Source: Candidatus Avoscillospira stercoripullorum (lineage in GTDB: Bacteria; Bacillota; Clostridia; Oscillospirales; Oscillospiraceae). From it: a stretch of 10,972 nucleotides of DNA. This document shows, piece by piece, positions 5,823 to 10,972 of this stretch. The notes below the pieces were generated by a model that was not told where the DNA came from, made no database searches, and worked only from the letters and a program-made list of their open reading frames with translations. The stretch's first letter is position 1. Every line of letters starts with the position of its first letter. The translations under genes and the position numbers were made by a program. The stretch is from contig DVGD01000058.1 in NCBI GenBank assembly GCA_018712905.1, positions 1 to 10,972 of the forward strand, read 5' to 3'.

Positions 5823-7053
5823 GTGGAGAGGCTGGCTTCTGGGGGAGGCCACGCTGTCCCTCACCGGCGCGGATCCCGCCTGGGCGCTCAATCGCCTGGC
5901 GGCGGAGCGGGTGCCCTTTTGGGCAATCGAGTGGGAGGATGCCTTCACGGTACAGATCACCGTCCCCCGCAGCCAGGTGCGCCGGGCGATTTCTGCCATC
6001 GAAGGCGCCATGTGCCAGGCAAAGGTGCTCTCCCGCCGGGGGCTTCCCGGCCGAGTGCGGCAGATCCTCCATCGGCCGGTGCTGCTGGCCTTTCTGATTT
6101 TTAATCTGCTGCTGGTGCTCATCCTGCCGCAGTACGTGCTCTTTTATCAGGTGACCGGCAATGAAACTGTGCCGGAGGAGCAGATTTTACGTGCGCTTTC
6201 CGATCTTGGCGTGGGCTTCGGCACCTTCGGACCCGACATCAAGCCCCTCTGGATTAAAAATCACATTCTCAATGAGATCCCAGAGCTTCAGTGGATCACC
6301 GTTACCCAAAACGGCTGCTGTGCCCAGGTGGTGGTGCGGGAGCGGGTGGAAGAGCCCCAGACGGAGAACCAAAAAGGCTACGGCCATGTGGTGGCCACCC
6401 AGTCGGGGCTGATTACCGAGATGTCGGTGCTCTCGGGGCAGGCGCTCTGTAAGGTGGGGGACACGGTTTTGGCGGGGGAACGGCTAGTATCCGGGCTGGT
6501 GGACTTGGAGCGCACCTACACGCTCACCCAGGCCAAGGCGGAGATCTATGCGCGCACCTGGCGAAAAGGCGAGGTGGTGACGCCGTCTGCGTATCTTCAA
6601 AAGACGCCCACGGGGGACACATTTCATTGCCTCTGGCTGGAGGTCGGAGGGCGCAGCATAAAAATCTTCGGAAACAGTGGAATTTTGGTGGACGATTGTG
6701 ATAAGATGGTGGAAAGAAAACCGCTGACGCTTCCCGGCGGACTGGAGCTTCCGGTCACGCTGGTGTTGGAGACCTATGTGCCCTATGAACGACATCCCGC
6801 CAAGCTCTCGCAGCTGGATGCCCAGCTGCTTCTGGAGCAGTCCGCCGAGGACGTGGTGAAAGAGGACATGGTCGCCGGCGAGATTCTCAAGGAAGACAGC
6901 ACCCTGACCCTGCGCGGAGGCGTCTATACCCTCCGCTGGGAGATGGAATGCCACGAGATGATTGCCAAGTCGGTGGAACTTGACTATAGCGAAGAGGATT
7001 TTGCCCATGATGGAACGAACCGTGAACGCGGAGCGAATGGAGCAGGTGATTGA
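5809..7053 (+). CDS. yqfD: Sporulation protein YqfD
   Basis: This 414-residue protein matches YqfD in size, layout and position next to yqfC. A cytosolic N-terminal domain (residues 1-85) starts with WRGWLLGEATLSLTG. A single membrane helix follows at about 91-112 (RPVLLAFLIFNLLLVLILPQ), then a large outer domain beginning VTGNETVPEEQILRAL, a POTRA-like opening, followed by a segment around residues 200-225 with GLITEMSVLSGQALCKVGDTV, typical of the family. YqfD is a mother-cell sporulation membrane protein under sigma-E in Bacillus subtilis, with poorly defined function. I chose the ATG at 5809, 10 bases after GGAG and overlapping yqfC by 14 bases; the ATG at 5815 is also possible. The 3' end overlaps phoH by 47 bases, so the two are probably coupled. 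Confidence 0.9.
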   Translation: MAMAEWRGWLLGEATLSLTGADPAWALNRLAAERVPFWAIEWEDAFTVQITVPRSQVRRAISAIEGAMCQAKVLSRRGLPGRVRQILHRPVLLAFLIFNLLLVLILPQYVLFYQVTGNETVPEEQILRALSDLGVGFGTFGPDIKPLWIKNHILNEIPELQWITVTQNGCCAQVVVRERVEEPQTENQKGYGHVVATQSGLITEMSVLSGQALCKVGDTVLAGERLVSGLVDLERTYTLTQAKAEIYARTWRKGEVVTPSAYLQKTPTGDTFHCLWLEVGGRSIKIFGNSGILVDDCDKMVERKPLTLPGGLELPVTLVLETYVPYERHPAKLSQLDAQLLLEQSAEDVVKEDMVAGEILKEDSTLTLRGGVYTLRWEMECHEMIAKSVELDYSEEDFAHDGTNRERGANGAGD

Positions 7054-8008
7054 GGTCTTCGGCTCCTTCGACGAAAACATCCGTAAAATTGAAGACGCCT
7101 TCGGGGTGCATGTCATCAACCGGGGCGAGGAGCTCAAGGTGCAGGGCGAGGCGGAAAATGCCGACCGCGGCGCCCGCGCCATCGAAGGTCTTCTGGAGCT
7201 GGCCTCCAAGGGAGAGGCCATCGACGAGCAGAAGGTGCGCTATCTCATCGACCTGGTGAAAAGCGGCAACGATGATAAGATCGGCTCCATGGCGCAGGAC
7301 GTGGTCTGTGTCACAGCCAAGGGAAAGCCCATCAAGGCCAAGACACTGGGACAGCAGAAGTACCTGCGCGCCATTGAGAAGAACACCATCACCCTGGGCG
7401 TGGGACCCGCCGGCACAGGCAAGACATACTTGGCGGTTGCCGAGGCCGTGGCAGCCTTCCGCGCCAAGGCCGTCAACCGAATTATTCTGACCCGCCCGGC
7501 GGTGGAGGCGGGAGAGCGGCTGGGCTTCCTGCCGGGCGACCTTCAGAACAAGGTCGATCCCTACCTCCGCCCCCTTTACGACGCCCTCTTTGACATGCTT
7601 GGCCCCGAGATTTATAACAAATATCTCGAGCGAGGCAATATCGAGGTGGCGCCCCTGGCCTACATGCGAGGCCGAACCCTGGACGACAGCTTCATCATCC
7701 TCGACGAGGCGCAGAACACCACCCGCGAGCAGATGAAGATGTTTCTCACCCGCCTGGGCTTCGGCTCCAAAATCGTCATCACCGGCGACGTCACCCAGAT
7801 TGACCTCCCCCGGGACAAGGTCAGCGGCCTCAAGGAGGCCATGCGGGTGCTCGACGGCGTGGAAGACATTGCCATCTGCCGCCTGGGCGCCCAGGATGTG
7901 GTGCGCCATGCGCTGGTGCAGCGCATTGTGGCGGCCTACGACCGATACGAACGGACAAAGCTGCCGCCGGAGAGCGGCGCCAAGAAATTTAAGAGGAAAA
8001 CGATATGA
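7007..8008 (+). CDS. phoH: PhoH family protein (P-loop ATPase)
   Basis: This 333-residue protein is a full-length PhoH family ATPase. An N-terminal domain (residues 1-85, KH-like) precedes a P-loop domain with Walker A GPAGTGKT at 133-140, the conserved LTRPAVEAGERLGFLPGD at 161-178, Walker B FIILDEAQN at 229-237, and the sensor-like VITGDVTQIDLP at 257-268. PhoH proteins are helicase-related NTPases linked to RNA metabolism; the cellular substrate is not well defined. I start at the ATG at 7007, 8 bases after GAGGA; a second ATG follows directly at 7010. This start lies inside yqfD (47-base overlap). The later ATG at 7037 is possible, but its GGAG is too close. The stop overlaps the ybeY start as ATGA. 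phoH next to ybeY and era is a very common bacterial arrangement. Confidence 0.95.
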   Translation: MMERTVNAERMEQVIEVFGSFDENIRKIEDAFGVHVINRGEELKVQGEAENADRGARAIEGLLELASKGEAIDEQKVRYLIDLVKSGNDDKIGSMAQDVVCVTAKGKPIKAKTLGQQKYLRAIEKNTITLGVGPAGTGKTYLAVAEAVAAFRAKAVNRIILTRPAVEAGERLGFLPGDLQNKVDPYLRPLYDALFDMLGPEIYNKYLERGNIEVAPLAYMRGRTLDDSFIILDEAQNTTREQMKMFLTRLGFGSKIVITGDVTQIDLPRDKVSGLKEAMRVLDGVEDIAICRLGAQDVVRHALVQRIVAAYDRYERTKLPPESGAKKFKRKTI

Positions 8009-8499
8009 AATATAAAATCAACATTCGATTCGACAAAAAGCGCCTGGCCAATGTGGGCATGTCCATGCACCTGACCCGCTGCATCACCACGGCGCTTAAG
8101 GTACAGCAGGTGAATTTCCCCTGCGAAATCAACGTCCTGGTGACCGATGATGCGGGCATCCGCGCCATCAACAACGCCCAGCGGAACATCGACCAGGCCA
8201 CGGACGTGCTCTCCTTTCCCATGTTCACCCTGACGCCGGAGCAGCTGCCCGAGGACGTGACGGCCATGATCGACCCCGATACCGGCCGCGTTCCCCTGGG
8301 CGACATGGCCATCTCCCTCCAGCGCGCCATGGTGCAGGCTGACGAATTCGGCCACGGCATCAAGCGGGAGCTGGGCTATCTGGCTGTCCACTCGGTGCTC
8401 CACCTCCTGGGGTACGACCACCTGGACGAAGGCCCCATGAAGCGGCAGATGCGCCGTCAGGAGGAGACCATCATGGCGCAGCTTCTTTTGACGAGATAA
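8005..8499 (+). CDS. ybeY: Endoribonuclease YbeY, 16S rRNA maturation factor
   Basis: This 164-residue protein carries the signature of YbeY, the zinc-dependent single-strand endoribonuclease involved in 16S rRNA 3' end maturation and ribosome quality control. The metal-binding motif HSVLHLLGYDH gives His129, His133 and His139. The conserved ATDVLSFP (65-72) and LGDMAIS (99-105) segments are present, as is the AINNAQRNID region. Length is typical. The ATG at 8005 overlaps the phoH stop by 4 bases, with AGAGGA a few bases upstream, so it is probably translated by coupling. Its neighbours phoH and era also act on RNA or the small ribosomal subunit. Confidence 0.97.
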   Translation: MKYKINIRFDKKRLANVGMSMHLTRCITTALKVQQVNFPCEINVLVTDDAGIRAINNAQRNIDQATDVLSFPMFTLTPEQLPEDVTAMIDPDTGRVPLGDMAISLQRAMVQADEFGHGIKRELGYLAVHSVLHLLGYDHLDEGPMKRQMRRQEETIMAQLLLTR

Positions 8500-8510
8500 G
8501 GGAGGCCGCT

Positions 8511-9392
8511 ATGACAAAAACCGCAATGATTGCCATTTTAGGCCGTCCCAACGTGGGAAAATCCACCCTCACCAATGCCTTGGTGGGGGAGAAGATCGCC
8601 ATTGTCTCCCACAAGCCCCAGACCACCCGCAATCGAATCTGCGGCATCTTTTCCCGGGGCGAGACCCAGTTCGTGGTGATGGACACGCCCGGCTTTCACA
8701 AGCCCAGAACGAAGCTGGGCGACTACATGGTGGGCGTGGTGGAGGAATCCGTGGCCGATGTGGACGCTGCCTTCCTCCTGGTGGAGCCCATCGCCAACAT
8801 CGGCCAGCAGGAGGAGGCACTCCTTGCCCAGATGAAGGCCGCCCGCGTCCCCGCCGTGCTGGTCATCAATAAGATCGACACCGTGGAAAAGGAAGAGCTT
8901 CTATCCGTCATCGCCTGCTATAGCAAGGCGCACGACTTTGCTGCCGTGGTGCCCATCAGCGCCAAAACCGGCGAGGGTGTGGAGGCGCTGATCGATGAGG
9001 CGGAGAAGTTTGCCCGTCCGGGGCCGCATCTCTTCCCCGAGGATTCCGTCACCGACCAGCCCGAGCGGCAGATCATGGCCGAGATCATCCGCGAAAAGCT
9101 TCTGTGGTGCCTCGACCGGGAGGTGCCCCACGGCACCGCCGTGGAGATCACTCGCTTTTCCGAACGGGACGACGGCATCATTGACCTGGACGCCACCATC
9201 TACTGCGAAAAGTCCAGCCACAAGGGCATCATCATCGGCAAGCACGGCGATATGCTCAAGAAGATCTCCACCATGGCGCGCACCGACTGTGAGCGCTTCA
9301 TGGGCACCAAGGTCTATTTGCAGACCTGGGTCAAGGTCAAGGAGAACTGGCGCGACAGTGATTTCCTAATTCGCAATTTCGGTTATCAATAA
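8511..9392 (+). CDS. era: GTPase Era, 30S ribosome assembly factor
   Basis: This 293-residue protein is a complete Era. The GTPase domain has G1 GRPNVGKST at 11-19, G3 DTPG at 58-61, G4 NKID at 120-123 and G5 SAKTGEG at 150-156. The switch I region contains KPQTTRNRI with its conserved Thr. The C-terminal KH domain (about 200-293) has IIIGKHGDMLKKI at 240-252, which binds the 3' end of 16S rRNA. Era is essential or nearly so in many bacteria and acts with YbeY in 30S maturation. The start has GGGAGG 5 bases upstream, 11 bases after the ybeY stop. The next 77 bases to the following small gene are the largest gap in the plus-strand cluster. Confidence 0.98.
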   Translation: MTKTAMIAILGRPNVGKSTLTNALVGEKIAIVSHKPQTTRNRICGIFSRGETQFVVMDTPGFHKPRTKLGDYMVGVVEESVADVDAAFLLVEPIANIGQQEEALLAQMKAARVPAVLVINKIDTVEKEELLSVIACYSKAHDFAAVVPISAKTGEGVEALIDEAEKFARPGPHLFPEDSVTDQPERQIMAEIIREKLLWCLDREVPHGTAVEITRFSERDDGIIDLDATIYCEKSSHKGIIIGKHGDMLKKISTMARTDCERFMGTKVYLQTWVKVKENWRDSDFLIRNFGYQ

Positions 9393-9421
9393 GACTGCCA
9401 ATCATTTTCATGTATTCCCGC

Positions 9422-9465
9422 CATCCTCCGGCAAATCCTAATGCTATGAAATGGATGGGAGGATG
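9422..9465 (+). promoter_or_regulatory. Possible hairpin masking the ribosome binding site of the small gene after era
   Basis: CATCCTCC at 9422-9429 is a perfect 8-base complement of GGAGGATG at 9458-9465, which contains the ribosome binding site of the following small gene. The loop is 28 bases. If folded, it would hide that site. No folding energy was computed. Confidence 0.35.
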
Positions 9466-9469
9466 CATC

Positions 9470-9622
9470 ATGGATCGGCAGGACTATTGGAACCAATTTC
9501 TCAAAAGCGGCGACCCGATGGCCTATCTCGGCTATTGCGGCGCCGGGAAGGAGGCCGCACGGGATGTACACCAAGACCCTGGGGCTGGTGCTCCGGGAGA
9601 CGGAATACAAGGATGCCGATAA
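9470..9622 (+). CDS. yqzL: YqzL-like small protein between era and recO, reading frame running into recO
   Basis: This 50-residue frame begins MDRQDYWNQFLKSGDPMAYLGYCGAGKEA. The pattern W..F..(S/T)G....YL.Y is that of the YqzL family, small proteins of unknown function that sit between era and recO in Bacillus and relatives. A strong GGGAGGA lies 6-7 bases before the ATG. The last 19 residues overlap the start of recO in another frame and look like recO shadow sequence (Gly, Asp and Gln-rich), so the native C-terminus may once have ended near residue 31. The gene assignment rests on position, length and the short N-terminal pattern. Homology at this size cannot be proven by eye. Confidence 0.6.
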   Translation: MDRQDYWNQFLKSGDPMAYLGYCGAGKEAARDVHQDPGAGAPGDGIQGCR

Positions 9623-10316
9623 GCTCCTCACAGTGCTGACCCAGGAGCGCGGTAAGGTGACGATGCGTGCCAGGGGCGTGCGAAGCCGCTCCAGCCGCTT
9701 AAAAAGCGGCTGTCAGCTTCTGGCCTATTCCGAGTTTACGGTGTTTGAATCCAGAGGGAAAATAACCGTGGACGAGGCCGTGGCGCAGGAGCTCTTTCTG
9801 CCCCTGCGGCAGGACATCGAGCTTTTGTCTCTGGCCTCCTACTTTGCCCAGGTGGCCGAGGTATTATCCCCGGAGGAGGATCCCGATCCGGCGCTTCTCT
9901 CCCTCACGCTCAATGCCCTGGCGGCACTCTGCCGCCCCGGCGTCGTGCAGCGGCAGGTGAAGGCAGCCTTTGAACTGCGCGCTGCCTGCCTGTCCGGCTA
10001 TGAGCCGCTGCTCTCGGGCTGCGTTGTCTGCGGGAGTGAGACGCCCGACCGGTTTTGCATTTCAGGCGGCTTTCTCCAGTGCAGCACCTGCCGCCAGGAG
10101 GAGGACATCGGTCTTCGGCTTCCGGTAAGCCCCGGAACCCTGGCTGCCATGCGGTATCTCGCCGCCTGCCCGCCCAAGCGGGTCTTCGCCTTTCAGCTGG
10201 GGGAGCAGTCTCTAAAGGAGCTTTCGGACATCGCCGAGACGTATCTTCTCACCCACCTGGAGCGGGGCTTTTTTACCCTGGATTTTTATAAATCCCTGGG
10301 TCTTCATACGCCGTAG
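9564..10316 (+). CDS. recO: DNA repair protein RecO
   Basis: This 250-residue protein is RecO, which loads RecA on SSB-coated DNA in the RecFOR pathway and anneals complementary strands. The N-terminal OB-fold is clear in LGLVLRETEYKDADKLLTVLT and GKVTMRARGVRSRSSRL (residues 6-46). The C-terminal half holds the zinc site with Cys153, Cys156, Cys173 and Cys176 in two CxxC pairs (CVVC, CSTC); an extra Cys165 lies between them. The helical C-terminus includes YLLTHLERGFFTLDFYKSL. Length is typical. The ATG at 9564 has AAGGAGG 9 bases upstream, placed inside the preceding small gene. Next is mutS2 after 48 bases. Confidence 0.95.
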   Translation: MYTKTLGLVLRETEYKDADKLLTVLTQERGKVTMRARGVRSRSSRLKSGCQLLAYSEFTVFESRGKITVDEAVAQELFLPLRQDIELLSLASYFAQVAEVLSPEEDPDPALLSLTLNALAALCRPGVVQRQVKAAFELRAACLSGYEPLLSGCVVCGSETPDRFCISGGFLQCSTCRQEEDIGLRLPVSPGTLAAMRYLAACPPKRVFAFQLGEQSLKELSDIAETYLLTHLERGFFTLDFYKSLGLHTP

Positions 10317-10364
10317 CGGCATACAGCAAGATCTTTATATTCATGTATATCAAGGAATAACATC

Positions 10365-10972
10365 ATGTGTACATTATCTGATAAATCCATGCAAAAGCTG
10401 GAGCTTCCAGCGGTGCTGGAGCTTTTGGCTTCCCAGGCCTCCAGCGAGGAGGCCAAGGCACGCTGCAAGGCCGTTGTGCCCCTCCATGACCGGGAGGACA
10501 TTCTCACCCTCCAGAAGGAGACCTCGGCGGCCTGCCGGCTCATCAGCATTAAGGGCTCGCCGTCACTTTCCGGCGCCAAGGACGTGAGCGCGTCCCTCGC
10601 CCGGGCAGACCGGGGCGGCACGCTTTCCGCCGGGGAGCTTTTAAAAATCGCGGCGGTGCTGCGCTGTGCCCGGCAGGTGAAAAACTATGCCGAGACCGAT
10701 TCGGTGGCCACGGTGCTCGATCCGCTGTTCCTGCAACTGGTGGCCAACAAGTATCTGGAGGAAAAGATCGAGCGCTCCATTCTCTCCGAGGAGGAGATCG
10801 CCGACGCCGCCAGTCCGGAGCTGGCCGATATCCGCCGCCATATCCGCGTCAAGAGCGCGTCGGTGCGGGAATCTCTCCAGAAGATCATCTCCTCGCCCAC
10901 CTACGCCAAGTACCTCCGGGAACCCATCATCACCATCCGCTCGGATCGATTTGTGGTGCCGGTGAAAAGCGA
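10365..10972 (+). CDS. mutS2: MutS2 family protein, N-terminal part (cut by right edge)
   Basis: The reverse-complement-free plus frame from the ATG at 10365 is open to the window edge and gives 202 residues. The N-terminus, SDKSMQKLELPAVLELLASQASSEEAKARCKAVVPL, is the opening typical of MutS2, and later stretches (LSAGELLKIAAVLRCARQVKNY, then EEEIADAASPELADIRRHIR and SPTYAKYLREPIITIRSDRFVVPVKS) fit its lever and clamp region. MutS2 is a MutS-like ATPase linked to suppression of recombination and, more recently, to rescue of collided ribosomes; the ATPase and Smr nuclease domains would lie outside the window. AAGGA 8 bases upstream supports this start. It follows recO by 48 bases and may be co-transcribed with it. 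Confidence 0.92.
   Translation, partial: MCTLSDKSMQKLELPAVLELLASQASSEEAKARCKAVVPLHDREDILTLQKETSAACRLISIKGSPSLSGAKDVSASLARADRGGTLSAGELLKIAAVLRCARQVKNYAETDSVATVLDPLFLQLVANKYLEEKIERSILSEEEIADAASPELADIRRHIRVKSASVRESLQKIISSPTYAKYLREPIITIRSDRFVVPVKS

Noticed and set aside
6887..7909. 340-residue minus-strand frame opposite phoH
   Set aside because: It is antisense to a clear PhoH and has shadow composition rich in His, Gly, Leu and Val. No ribosome binding site or domain supports it.
9442..9450. Extended -10-like TGCTATGAA between era and the small gene
   Set aside because: No -35 match lies at 16-18 bases, and one such match is expected by chance in an AT-richer gap.
1..10972. CRISPR arrays, tRNA or rRNA genes, insertion sequences, phage genes or attachment sites
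   Set aside because: I saw no repeat arrays, no cloverleaf or rRNA-like stretch, no transposase or integrase motifs and no terminal inverted repeats. Almost all of the window is coding.

Overview
This window looks like chromosome from a GC-rich, endospore-forming member of the Clostridia, probably Oscillospiraceae/Ruminococcaceae-like. The reasons are three sporulation genes (ylbJ, yqfC, yqfD), strong AGGAGG-type ribosome binding sites, Firmicutes-type gene order (phoH-ybeY-era-yqzL-recO), a LytTR/GHKL two-component pair, and GC-biased third codon positions throughout. The genus is an inference and was not checked by any search.

The window has two divergent halves that meet at 5451-5534. The left half is entirely on the minus strand. 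In transcription order it holds ylbJ (spore membrane protein), a 69-residue Cys-rich protein of unknown function, an intrinsic terminator, a LytTR-type response regulator, a short GHKL histidine kinase with no membrane sensor, and two overlapping ABC exporter half-transporters, the second cut by the left edge. A pair of 9-bp direct repeats with a 12-bp gap lies between the kinase and the exporter genes. It has the geometry of a LytTR-family binding site, so the regulator probably controls the exporter.

The right half is on the plus strand and is a tightly packed sporulation and housekeeping cluster: yqfC, yqfD, phoH, ybeY, era, a short yqzL-like gene, recO and the start of mutS2. Several neighbours overlap or nearly abut, which suggests co-transcription and translational coupling. 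The products cover engulfment/forespore-stage sporulation (YqfC, YqfD), RNA metabolism and 16S/30S maturation (PhoH, YbeY, Era) and DNA repair (RecO, MutS2). Compared with Bacillus subtilis the order is kept, but yqfF, dgkA and cdd are absent from between phoH and era.

Most of the window is ordinary core genome. The less ordinary parts are the regulator, soluble kinase and exporter module with its apparent LytTR box; the small Cys-rich protein tied to ylbJ; the terminator placed directly in front of the regulator's ribosome binding site; and the small gene between era and recO, whose reading frame runs into recO and whose ribosome binding site can be masked by a hairpin.
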